Origin: Diadema setosum
Taxonomy: Eukaryota; Echinodermata; Echinoidea; Diadematoida; Diadematidae
DNA length: 64,000 nt
Direction of reading: 5' to 3'
Assembly: GCA_033980235.1 (NCBI GenBank)
Contig: CM067059.1
Coordinates: 17,990,100 to 18,054,099, forward strand
Part shown: piece after piece, positions 12,801 to 22,282 of the stretch
Layout of the letters: the number at the start of each line of letters is the position of its first letter
How positions within the stretch are numbered: position 1 is the first letter of the stretch
Translations under genes and position numbers: made by a program
Notes under the pieces: model-generated
What the model saw: the letters and a program-made list of their open reading frames with translations, nothing else
Databases searched by the model: none
Told to the model about the DNA's origin: nothing

Positions 12801-14185
12801 TTTAAAGGCATGTACCCAGAGATCATGTATATCGCATAAGTATATACTGCCCTCTATGTTGTCATAGGGGTGTCGTAACTTTGACCACCTCCCCCAGCCT
12901 TTTCTTTGTATAGGTGCACCCTATTTACTATATAGATCTTGTAAATTAAGGTCTCTTCTATCCTTTCCATTATATTTCATGAAAATAAAAGTGTCTTTGG
13001 TATGCGGCCGGGACGGCTTTTTAAAGGCCTGTAGCTATATTGTCTTTCGCCTTGGTAGTGATATATTGCATTGTGTCTATGTTGTGCCATGGGGGTGGTG
13101 AAATTTTGAGCACCTTCCACAGCTTTGTCTTCATAGGTGCACAATATTCACTAGAAAGATCTTGTAGAGGAATGTCTCTTCTATCCTTTCCATTATATTT
13201 CATGAAAATAAAAGTGTCTTTGCTATACGGCCGGAACGACTTTTTAAAGGCATGTACCCAGTCTTTCGCCTTGGTATAATGTACTGCACTGTGTCTATAC
13301 ATGGCGCCATAATGGTGGGTAACCTTTGAGCATCTCCCACAGCTTTGTCTTCATAGGTGCACCCTATTCACTAGAAAGATCTTGTAGAGGAATGTCTCTT
13401 CTATCCTTGCCATTATATTTCATGAAAATAAAAGTGTCTTTGCTATACGGTCGGAACGACTTTTTAAAGGCCTGTACCCATATTGTCTTTTGCCTTTTAT
13501 ATACTGCATTGTGTTTATACATGGCACGATAATAATGGAATTTTGAGCACCTTCCACAGCTTTGTCTTTATAGGTGCACCCTATTCACTATATAGATCTT
13601 GTAGAGGAACGTCTCTTCTAATTCTTGTATGAAAATAAAAGTGACTTTTCTACACGCGCGCGGCCGGAACGACTTTTTGAAGGCATGTACCAAGAGATCA
13701 TGTATATCGCATAAGTATATACTGCCCTCTATGTTGTCATAGGGGTGTCGTAACTTTGGCCACCTCCCCCAGCCTTTTCTTTGGAGGTGCACCCTATTTA
13801 CTCTATAGATCTTGTAAATTAAGGTCTCTTCTATCCTTTCCATTATATTTCATGAAAATAAAAGTGTCTTTGGTATGCGGCCGGAACGGCCTTTTAAATG
13901 CCTGTACCCATATTGTCTTTCGCCTTGGTATAATACTATATTGCATTGTGTCTAGACATGGCATCATAATGGTGGGGAAACTTTCAGCACCTCCCACAGC
14001 TTTGTTCTCATATGTGCACCCTATTCACTATATAGATCTTGTAGAGGAAGGTCTCTTCTATCCTTTCCATTATATTTCATGAAAATAAAAGTGTCTTTGC
14101 TATACGGCCGGAATGACTTTTAAAGTCATGTACCAATATAGAGCATATGTTTTTCGAATTGGTATACTGCATTGTGTCTATTATT
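6834..14185 (+). repeat. Satellite array, ~220-bp monomer, block 1 (about 32 monomers)
   Basis: Monomers recur every 216-222 bp and carry AGATCTTGTAGAGGAATGTC, TCTATCCTTTCCATTATATT, ATGAAAATAAAAGTGTCTTT, CGGCCGGAACGACTTTTTAA and TTCATAGGTGCACCCTATT. Three tail types follow the GCATGTACCC core: A (AGTCTTTCGCCTTGG), B (AGAGATCATGTATATCGC) and C (ATATTGTCTTTCGCC). B tails are normally followed by a variant head, TTGTAAATTAAGG. Truncated monomers at about 11,330 and 12,185 indicate unequal exchange. The many similar open frames are a by-product of the repetition. Confidence 0.95.
10431..10872. mobile_element. Small TIR element (MITE) inside the satellite
   Basis: The ends form a perfect 17-bp inverted repeat, TAAGCCAGTTCGGAGTT. 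Removing these 442 bases restores an uninterrupted satellite monomer (GTGCACCCTA joined to TTCACTATATAG), so the boundaries are exact. A TA dinucleotide on both sides is compatible with a TA target duplication, as in Tc1/mariner-type insertions. The interior has a second weak inverted similarity (AAGGTCATTCGGAC versus AAGGTCATTTGGAC). It has no coding capacity. Confidence 0.8.
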
Positions 14186-14872
14186 ATGTTATTGTTAGAC
14201 CCAAATTTATATCCTTCTCCCCTCTCCTCACTTCCTCAGTGATTATCCTTGCAGTGCATTATGACGCATGGGGCACTGGTTTATTGGGAAAGTGGTCAGT
14301 CCCCACTGACCCATTCCACCCACATGTTTTAAACTACTGGCTAAAACACTTGACCAGTACATTCCATAGTGCTGACGACCACTAGAACGGAGTAGTGAGT
14401 TCATTCATAATATCTCATGACCAAATATGGTATAAGAACTTTCCCCTTCCCAAAGTTTGATTGCCCTTCTTAGAAATATCCAGTATATGTATTGGTAAAT
14501 AATAATCTCCTCTCGCCTTTTGTGCGAAGTACCAAAGATGTCATAATTATTTACAAGTTTCAGTACCAATGTTCCTGTAAAACTGTGTTCTTGGTTCTTG
14601 TTCAGCCGAACCACTGGTTTTGCCAGTCCTCTTGCCACCCGGCAGAGGGTTCATTTGCGATACATTCCAGCCCCGATTGGGAGCACAACAGGGAGTGCCA
14701 AGTGTTTATATTGAGATACTTTCACCTTGCATTTCGGTGTATTTCGAATAATAAAATACATGCTTGACTGAACTGGACTTCATTCGCGCCTCTTCATTAT
14801 CATTATCATTGTGTCATCGCAAATTCTACTTAAGTGTTATACGTTAAGTATACAAATAATGACTGCTATGAG
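14186..14872. other. Unassigned spacer between satellite and fold-back element
   Basis: The satellite similarity stops near 14,185. The following AT-rich sequence has short frames on both strands but no recognisable domain, RNA gene or repeat. Confidence 0.35.
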
Positions 14873-14993
14873 GGGCACATTTAAAATTATGGGCCCAAGG
14901 TGATGTGAAAACCATAACTATGCCCGAATCGAAGCTGAGGGCATAGTTATGGTTTTCACATCAGCGGGGGCCTACATAATTTTAACTGTGCAC
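14873..14993. repeat. Palindromic fold-back element
   Basis: Inner arms are 25-bp perfect complements (14,901-14,925 and 14,939-14,963, starting TGATGTGAAAACCATAACTA) around a 13-base loop. Outer arms starting GCACATTTAAAATTATG and ending ATAATTTTAACTGTGC extend the pairing with some mismatches. The whole ~120-bp unit could fold into one hairpin and is probably a tiny MITE. Confidence 0.75.
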
Positions 14994-15436
14994 CAAATAT
15001 CAAGCTGTCATTATTTGTTTTATATACCAAAAATATAGATTCCAAAATATAGATACCGAAAATATAGATTCTGGTCCCTTTTACAGCACTCGTAATCAAC
15101 GCTGATCGACAGCGCGGCGGTCGTATCATTGGTGCGTATAACAATGAGTGATCTATGTGTATGGACGGGGTTGCGACTGTCTCCAAACCTATGTACAGGG
15201 CACAGTTGATTCTATGCCCCGGGCACAGTAAATCATCACGTTATTTTGATAAAAAATGAGGCACAGCTATTTTCATGACTCCACTTTTAACCAATCAGAT
15301 GAGAGGAATCTATAATGAGGTATATAATACAAACTGTAACACTCAGCGAAGTGTTACATCTGGTGACAACGATACAGTAATACTCGCATGCAATTCCACG
15401 ATTACCAAAACAACGATCCAAAACAAAAGTGTTACA

Positions 15437-15545
15437 TTATTATAGGGGTGGGGTTGTTTGGACACTTCCCCCAGCTTTGTCTTCATTAGTGCTCCCTATA
15501 TTCACACTTTGTAGAGGAAAGTATCATCTATCATTGTTATCATAT
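15437..15545 (+). repeat. Isolated satellite fragment
   Basis: Contains AGGGGTGGGGTTGTTTGGAC, CCCCCAGCTTTGTCTTCAT, GTGCTCCCTATATTCAC and TTTGTAGAGGAAAGTATC, matching the tail and head of the ~220-bp monomer with several changes. It sits alone between unassigned sequences (14,994-15,436 and 15,546-16,050), so it is either a remnant of a formerly continuous array or a dispersed piece. Confidence 0.7.
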
Positions 15546-16059
15546 TCGATTTGATTTATTTGACTTACAGTATTGGTTTCTGTATCATCATTGTACATGC
15601 ACATTCATGTACATACATAAATATAAATTGTTCACAGAATATCTTTTTCCTTCGGCTTTGCACAATGTACAGCAAAACGAACAACAAACATACAAAAATG
15701 AATAATACAGTGGGACTACAGCATAAGCGTGGCTTTATTTGCGTGCAGCCCCCGTATACACATTATGATACACATCGGAAGGAGAACAGGAGGGAGGGAT
15801 GACTTGAATAGAGACGGATAGTTGAAAGGAGAAAGGGAAAGGAGAGGTCTGTCCGCTTTAACGAGAGGTTTATACAAAGTAAGTTCGTCTGTATCACTGA
15901 TTACCAAGGCATGACAAAATATTTTCTTACCGAGGTACAGGTGAACAGTTAATACAGTTCATGGTCGGTTACATGATTACGTAATAAATTAACAATGATG
16001 CGTCGATATTTCTGCGAAAGAATTCGTGCATGATATATTAACATTGACAAGGGAATTAC

Positions 16060-16505
16060 TGATATCCAGAAAACAAGATTGTTTTTACAGCTTTCTTAAA
16101 AGAGTACATGGACGTTAAACTTCGAATTTCAGAAGGAAGAGAATTCCAAACATCGGGTCCGGTGTGTCTGACAGATTTCAGAGCCATCATTTTTTTTTTT
16201 TTTTTTTTTTTTTAGGATTATATAAATGAAACTTATCATATTGTTTTGTGGGATAAGAATGTATGTCCTTGTTTAATTGAAATAGGGAGAAAAAAAGAAG
16301 ATGGCAACTGACCATTATGTATAAGCGAAACATAAAGTGTGAGTTTTGTCAAAAAAATAATGTAATTTACCTTAAGTGTTTTTAATTCTGCGAATGAAGA
16401 ATCTGAATGGTCTCGATAAGTTGAGTTGGTGCATATACGTATAGCTTTATTTTTTAGAAGTATACTATCAACGTGGCTTTTTGAAGTTGCCCATACAATG
16501 TTGCA
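16060..16505 (-). pseudogene. CR1/L2-like LINE, reverse transcriptase C-terminal fragment
   Basis: Reading the minus strand gives the characteristic tail of a CR1/L2-type non-LTR reverse transcriptase. It has a stretch ending in RICTNSTYRDHSDSSFAELK and then PDVWNSLPSEIRSL followed by SFKKAVKTILF. The WNSLP..IR motif is common to this clade. The frame is broken by a T-run at about 16,191-16,213. The RT core and endonuclease are absent, so the copy is 5'-truncated. Confidence 0.7.
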
Positions 16506-16710
16506 ATGAAATATGCGATATTATCACCTATACGAGATAGTTTTGCGAGGCAATTCCAGTTGTTATTTTGCAGGGTTAAAGGTCAGCAGTTGTTATTTTG
16601 CAGGGTTAGAGGTCAGCAGTCAATATTCGTTTCGCCACGTCGCTGCGTGTCGGTTACACACACCGTACCGTACACAAAACAATATGAGCAAACAGTGTAA
16701 TCTTCCGGTT

Positions 16711-16764
16711 TGGGGAGGTTGGAAGAGAGAGAGTGGAATCTCTCTCCCCACCTCCCTGCTTTAC
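16711..16764. repeat. Short purine/pyrimidine hairpin
   Basis: GGGGAGGTTGG followed by AGAGAGAG is complementary to CTCTCTCCCCACCTCCCT. The same design occurs at 4,228, 4,816 and 30,386. These could be ends of a MITE family or a very short fold-back repeat. Confidence 0.45.
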
Positions 16765-17194
16765 GCGCCGCGTAAACATTCCGATCGACCACGAAAAGAT
16801 TGACTTTCCAGGACGTCCAGGGTGTCAGTACGCACCGCAGAAGAACGCTGATAAATCAGCTCATACAAGGTCGACCACTTACAGCAGCACTAGGCAATGA
16901 CTAGTCCATTTGTGCTCAGTAATTGCACAGTGACCATCAGTTTTACAACTCTCCAACATTAAACAGAGAAGTAAAAATAAAGTGTAAGAGCGTTCAGATG
17001 TTTGAAGTTTGCCTGTTACAACTATATGTATCTTTGAAGTTGGAGTTGAATGATATACATTGATGAACAATTTTGCAATTATTCAACATGTTGGTGGTCT
17101 ACAGGTAGTCGAATGTGGCTTGATCTGTATCATAGTGTATAGCCGTATTCACATATTTTCTTAATTTACCTGGGGATAGGTAATAATTATGATA
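16765..17194. other. Unassigned sequence
   Basis: Nothing recognised; the short frames on both strands have no familiar domain. Confidence 0.3.
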
Positions 17195-17328
17195 TTGACT
17201 GGCCTTTCTTTCGGGAGGTACCAGATAAATATTGCCTGCACTGAAAACATATTGCCCTCGTCTTCGACTCGGGCAATATGCTTTCAGTTTGGGCAATATT
17301 TTCTGGTACCTCCCTCAGGGCCAGTCAA
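17195..17328. repeat. 134-bp fold-back element
   Basis: The two halves are imperfect reverse complements around TCTTCGA: TTGACTGGCC...GGGAGGTACCAG on the left and CTGGTACCTCCC...GGCCAGTCAA on the right, with GGGCAATATG-type words inside. Satellite sequence begins directly after its right end, so it lies at the left border of satellite block 2. Confidence 0.75.
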
Positions 17329-17765
17329 TCTATATAAATATTTCGTGACTTTGCTATATGGCAGGAACGACTTTTAAAGGCATGTACCCATAGCACAGAT
17401 TGTCTTTGGCATTTGTATATACTTCATTTGGTATGCTATCAGGGTGGGGTTAATTTGCGCTCCTCCCAAACCTGACTTATCTTCATAGGTGTACCCTATT
17501 CACTAAATAGAACTATATAGTAGAGAAAGGTCTCCTCTATCATTCCGGTATATTTCGTGAAATGCAAGTGTCTTTGTTACACGGCCGGAACGAGCTTTTA
17601 ATGGTATTTCCCTATATAAACCATGTATATCTCTTTGGTATATACTGCATTCTGTTTATATGTTGTCATAGGGGTGGGGTATTTGTGGGCACCTCCCAAC
17701 GCATTAGGTGCTCCCTATTCACTATATAGACATCTATCATTTCCATTATAATTCATGAAAATAAA

Positions 17766-17803
<38 letters not shown>

Positions 17804-18147
17804 CGGCCGAAACGACTTTTTAAAGGCATGTACCCATATAGCACGGATTGTCTCTGGCATTGGTATATACAACATCGTGTATATATGGTGCTATCAGGGT
17901 GGAGTAAATTTGCGCCCCCTCCCCTACCCAAACTTTTTCTTCACAGGTGCCCCCTATTCACTATATAGACCTTGTTGAGAAATGTCTCCTCTATCATTTC
18001 TATTATATTTCGTGAAAATAAAAGTGTCTTTGGTATACGGCCGGAATGACTTTATAAAGGCAGGTTCCCTTAGAACATGTACGAAGTGTATCACCTTTGT
18101 ACATTATACTGCATTGTGTCCATGTGTTATCATAGGGGTGGGGTAGG
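17329..18147 (+). repeat. Satellite array, block 2 (divergent monomers)
   Basis: About four degenerate copies of the ~220-bp monomer, recognisable by ACGGCCGGAACGA, AGGCATGTACCC, AGGGTGGGGT and CCCTATTCACTATATAGA. One copy carries a long T-run (about 17,768-17,799). The block ends inside a monomer at the insertion point of the LTR retrotransposon; the interrupted monomer resumes at 26,705. Confidence 0.85.
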
Positions 18148-18840
18148 TGTAAGGAGTTGATTTAAATCTAATCTAAATACCCTCCAGTCTGGGAGGAAGT
18201 GAATTTGCATATGAATTTAGTCGGGTTGGAGGCATCCCACATGCAGGTGTTTGACAGCTATTGTTTCCCGGCATAGTTAAGTTTGCAGCAGCCAGCGTAT
18301 GTATATAGGCAGGCTCACAAGAAGTGAAGCTGCCACACCCTGTCTTGCCACCAGACAGACCAGACGCTGCAGAGCCTTGTCTAGCAGTGATGCCACAACT
18401 GGGGTGTCCAAGGCCCAACTGGAAGTTTCAGTTTGTCTTATTTATAATTCTGTACTATGGATAATGGTTTGAGTTTGCTCAGATAGTAATTGTTACTGTA
18501 TAGTTATATTTCTGGCGGTAAGCCGTATTCTATAATTATTGATACCCGGACAGTTTAGAAGCCCCTCCTTATTGTCTGAAGTTGTGATATGAATACAGCT
18601 TAAGTTAACTCAAGAAAGTCGATATAGGGTTTTTTGTTTGTATTTAAGTTTGATATGAGGAGGACTGAAGATAATAAAATAAGGTAAAAGAGTAATTTTG
18701 ATAACGGAAGTTTGAAGTATAGTGCGGAATTATGTCCCCGCGTAGTGAATTGTAATGATGATGATGTAGATTTAATTGTCGGCTGTATATTTTGAGATCA
18801 GGGTACATTTGAGAGACCCTTGTGATATTTCCGTATTTGT

Positions 18841-18848
18841 TATATAAA
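18841..18848 (+). promoter_or_regulatory. Candidate TATA box of the LTR
   Basis: TATATAAA is the best TATA-like word in the LTR and is conserved in the 3' LTR. It would place transcription start near 18,870. No start site can be proven from sequence. Confidence 0.35.
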
Positions 18849-19675
18849 TGGCTAAAATAGGCTGTTTGAATGTATAATATATAATGCTCTTATGTTTTGA
18901 GTTGGTGATAGTAACAAGATGAATTTAAGGTGTTATAGAAGTTGATATTGTAAGACATTTGTCCCGTGAGATGTTGTTTGTAATGTTTTCCAGACGGCTG
19001 TTAAGGGTATAGTGGAGCTTCGTCCACATAAGCTCACACAATCACCGGGTCGAGACTCCACAGGCGTCTCCTGTTCAGCCGCTGCCTGACCCGTTTGCCC
19101 GGATTTCCCTCGCCGAGTCCGAGACACACCCCCTCCACAATAACGCCGGTTACACGGGGATGGATCCGTCGCCTTCGCTGAACCGCGGTCGACCGGTCGA
19201 AGGACGTCGTTGTCGACCCGACACATTCTCCAAGCGCTTCGCGTTCGCCGTCTCCAAGGACGCAAGGCTGTCATCGCATATGGAGAACGCCGATTCGCGA
19301 AGCAAAGTCAGTATGACAACATTTCCCAATAGATGATAAACCGGAACCACAAGTTTTTATTGAACTGAACTCTGAACGCTGACCGACATTATGGTCAGGG
19401 ATATCTTTTGTTGTGGCAAGCCACATGCCCATGCCGTCTCATAATTACATTGTATGTCAATATTGTGAGGAGTGTGATAGTACTGGGTTACTGAGTGAGT
19501 TTATAAGTCAAAAGATACATATTGAGAGTTATTATAGTTTTGGAGTTAGAAGGTTGTTAGTATTTGATATATGGGATGACAGTCATTTAACCTGCGAGAT
19601 ATGTTTAAGCTCTGAGCTCAGAAGATTATTATATTGTACGACCGGATGTATGATTTGAAGATTGGATTACACTTT

Positions 19676-19681
19676 AATAAA
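19676..19681 (+). terminator. LTR polyadenylation signal AATAAA
   Basis: AATAAA lies about 110 bp before the end of the LTR, and the identical site is at 26,586-26,591 in the 3' LTR, where it would be used to end the genomic RNA. Confidence 0.55.
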
Positions 19682-19792
19682 TGCACACATAATTTCAACG
19701 GTACTTTATCTCTTCTTATACTTCATTTCGGGTGATCAAACTGCCTCATCTAGACCAATAAGCTAGTTCACGTGTAACACACTGTGACAATT

Positions 19793-19811
19793 TGGGGGCT
19801 TGTTTCCGGGA
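19793..19811 (+). promoter_or_regulatory. Primer-binding site, tRNA-Pro-like
   Basis: TGGGGGCTTGTTTCCGGGA starts four bases after the 5' LTR. Its first eight bases match the 3' end expected for tRNA-Pro priming, as known for many retroviruses, and the rest resembles that site with small changes. This is the expected location for priming minus-strand synthesis. Confidence 0.65.
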
Positions 19812-20211
19812 GTTGTTTGATCATAACTTTACCCGAGTTTTGATGTATAATTGAAGAACCATTGTACTGACGTATTTTTGTAACCATTTTCTAAGTTGCA
19901 GTTAGCAGAAGGGCTCTTGCAAGTACAGCTGGCCTAGCGGAACCACGGACACGCCAGTGCACCATCACTGCTAGCATCCGGCACGCGCGGCAAGGACAAG
20001 CGCAAGCAATTAGCCCACTTCTGTCATTGGTGAGTTACCAAATTATGCAAGAATTGCTAACAATTGCGTTAGTTAACATAGTTTTTTAACACCTGATTGT
20101 GGGATACCCAGGGGAAAAGTGAGATACTGATAATTTAACTGGTATAAGTGTAACCTGTAGGGCTCATTATGGGTACGTACTAAATGGTTTGATATTGGAA
20201 AGGAACTGGGT

Positions 20212-21311
20212 ATGTCGGGAGAGGACCTTCAAAAATTTGTAGACACTAGGGAGAAGTTAGAAAGAGACGAACGTCAGGCAAATAGGGAAGATAGAAAACA
20301 GGAGGAGAGGATCCTAGAAAAAAAAAACTTGAGCTTGCACGCATACAAAATCAGAGACTTTCTGAGAGTATGGATAGCACGGAGCAGGAAAACAGCCGTC
20401 GTTTGGCACCATCCCCTAAGCTCCCCCCTTTTTCAGAAGGGAAAGATAATATGGATGCGTATTTAAGCCGATTTGAAAAATACGCAGAAAGTCAGTCCTG
20501 GCCGAGGACTAGTTGGGCAATTAGTCTTAGTGCACTGTTGCAGGGCAAGGCCCTTGATGTGTATTGTAGGCTTCCAGTTGATAAAGCCGATGATTATGAT
20601 GCTCTAAAAGAGGCACTGTTGAGGAGGTTTGAACTTACCTGCAATGATTTCCGCAAAAAGTTTCGGTACTCTAACCCAGAGCAGGGAGAGACACCCAGCC
20701 AGTTTGTAGTTCGATTGGAACATTACTTGAGTCATTGGATAGAATTGTCTGAGACAAAGCGGACATATGAAGGCTTAGTAGACATGTTGTTGAGACAGCA
20801 GCTTCTTGATAGAGGGGGAACCCCTTTGGCATTGTTTCTCAAGGAGAGGAAACCCAAGACTCTTTCCGAGATGAGTAGCCTGGCAGACACGTATGTACAG
20901 GCGCATGGTGGTCATTTTGGTGTCGCTAAGTTGAGTAAGGGTGACAAGAAGGCTAAACCACTAGCAAGTAGACCAGCTAACCAGTCTAGTGAAGGGCAAA
21001 GTCGTACAGGGAATCCCAGTCGGAGTCCGCCTACGAATAGGCGTAGAGTCGGACCATGCTTTATCTGTGATAAGATGGGTCATGTAGCTTCTAGGTGTAG
21101 ACTGAAGCCTCAAGCGGCCAGTCTTGTGAGTACGCAAGGTCATAGAGGTCGCAAGCAGAGTCCGAGTAGGCAGTCAGATAAACCCCCTACGAAGGATACG
21201 CCCCTGAAGTTGAGAGTGCTCAGGCGTTGTGTCCGACTTGTTCCCATGCTATGCAAGATAGTACTGCCCAGGGCTGTAGTCATAGGCACGAAACAGGCGG
21301 GCTGTTGTTGA
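20212..21311 (+). CDS. gag: Gag polyprotein with SCAN-like region and CCHC zinc knuckle, split over two frames
   Basis: The first frame starts at 20,212 with a charged Glu/Lys/Arg-rich segment. It is followed in the -1 frame (continuous to 21,311) by a capsid-like region containing MDAYLSRFEKYAES, LSALLQGKALDVYCRL and LLRRFELTCNDFRKKF. This region resembles the Gmr1-type Gag domain from which vertebrate SCAN domains are thought to derive. A CCHC knuckle, CFICDKMGHVASRC, lies at 21,057-21,098, as expected of nucleocapsid. The frame change falls on a ten-A run at 20,318-20,327 that includes the slippery heptamer A AAA AAC, so it is either programmed -1 frameshifting or a homopolymer indel. Pol follows in another -1 frame. 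Confidence 0.85.
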
Positions 21312-22282
21312 CCTCATTTAATAGCCAGGAAGTTAAGGGAGAACCAGCTCCCAGGGAAAGGATTAAAGAAATCCCATTGATGTGTGCTGCATGTCAGCGT
21401 CATTGGCGGAGTCAGTTACCTGTAGTAGATGGTAGGATTGGATCCAGGAAGGTAGCTGTGCTTCGTGATACGGGCTGTTCGGGCGTAGTAGTGAGGAAAT
21501 CTCTTGTGACTTCTGATCAGTTCACAGGCAAACATAGACAATGTCTTTTGATTGACGAAACTGTGCGTCAATTCCCATTGGCGCGCGTTCACATTAGTTC
21601 CCCATTGTTCGTAGGTACTACAGAGGCCTTATGCATGGAGACGCCGGTCTTCGATGTCATAATAGGTAACATTGAGAATGTTCATTCTGTCAGTGACCCC
21701 CATCCAGGTTGGAAGGGTGATGACGTCATATGTGATGGTAGTACTAGTACTAGTGTAGGCATGGCTGTGCAGACAAGATCTCAGAGTCGGGAATCAAAGC
21801 GCCCGCAACGCCCTCTTGTTGTTCCATCGGAAATCCCTAATGTATCCCCGGAACAAATCAGGCAGGAAACGGCAACCGATCCCACTTTGAAGAAAGCCAG
21901 GGAGCTTGCTCAGGTTAGGTTGTCAGATGAAGAGAGGAGAGATACACACTTCGTCTTCGAAGACGGGCTGTTGTACAGGATATTCCAGCCTAAAAGCCAG
22001 ACTAGTAATTCGGTGAAACAGTTGGTAGTGCCGAGGCCATTTCGAAAGGCAGTGTTGTCCCTTGCTCATGAAGGTATCATGAGTGGTCATCAAGGCATAG
22101 GTAAGACTACAGAGAAGGTTTTGTCTTGTTTTTTTTTTTTTTTTTTTGGCCTGGCATTCATGCTGATGTTGCTCGTTTCTGTAGCTCTTGCGATATTTGT
22201 CAAAGGACGGTGCCAAAGGGGAGAGCTCCCAAGATACCACTTGGTCAGATGCCAGTTATTGACACACCTTTTCTCCGAGTAG
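21182..22282 (+). CDS. pol: Pol part 1: aspartic protease and integrase zinc-binding N-terminus
   Basis: This frame opens after a stop at 21,179-21,181 and overlaps the Gag end by about 130 bases, one base back (-1). The first ATG is not informative; translation probably enters from Gag. The retroviral-type aspartic protease motif is LRDTGCSG, with catalytic DTG at 21,467-21,475, followed by a glycine/isoleucine region (PVFDVIIGNI). The C-terminal part has the two histidines (HEGIMSGH) of the integrase HHCC zinc finger. Similarity stops at a T19 run (22,129-22,147), where the true continuation moves to the next frame; residues after it are out of frame. Confidence 0.8.
   Translation, partial: TPYEGYAPEVESAQALCPTCSHAMQDSTAQGCSHRHETGGLLLTSFNSQEVKGEPAPRERIKEIPLMCAACQRHWRSQLPVVDGRIGSRKVAVLRDTGCSGVVVRKSLVTSDQFTGKHRQCLLIDETVRQFPLARVHISSPLFVGTTEALCMETPVFDVIIGNIENVHSVSDPHPGWKGDDVICDGSTSTSVGMAVQTRSQSRESKRPQRPLVVPSEIPNVSPEQIRQETATDPTLKKARELAQVRLSDEERRDTHFVFEDGLLYRIFQPKSQTSNSVKQLVVPRPFRKAVLSLAHEGIMSGHQGIGKTTEKVLSCFFFFFFGLAFMLMLLVSVALAIFVKGRCQRGELPRYHLVRCQLLTHLFSE

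Larger units (their letters stand above)
18148..19789 (+). repeat. 5' LTR
   Basis: 1,642 bp, beginning TGTAAGGAGTTG and ending ACACACTGTGACA. It matches the 3' LTR almost base for base. Small indels account for the 8-bp length difference: a 7-bp segment near 19,450, a 2-bp segment near 19,534 and one G. Open frames inside it occur in both LTRs and have no recognisable domain. The LTR supplies the promoter and polyadenylation signals for the element. Confidence 0.93.

Noticed and set aside
6953..13843. Many similar 60-170-codon open frames on both strands sharing peptides such as FIGAPYSLERSCRGMSLL
   Set aside because: They are translations of the ~220-bp satellite in repeated register. There is no conserved start, and the open stretches break wherever a monomer has an indel.
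18173..19350. Open frames on the minus strand of the LTR (81, 113 and 66 codons), also in the 3' LTR
   Set aside because: Identical because the LTRs are identical; no recognisable domain and antisense to the element.
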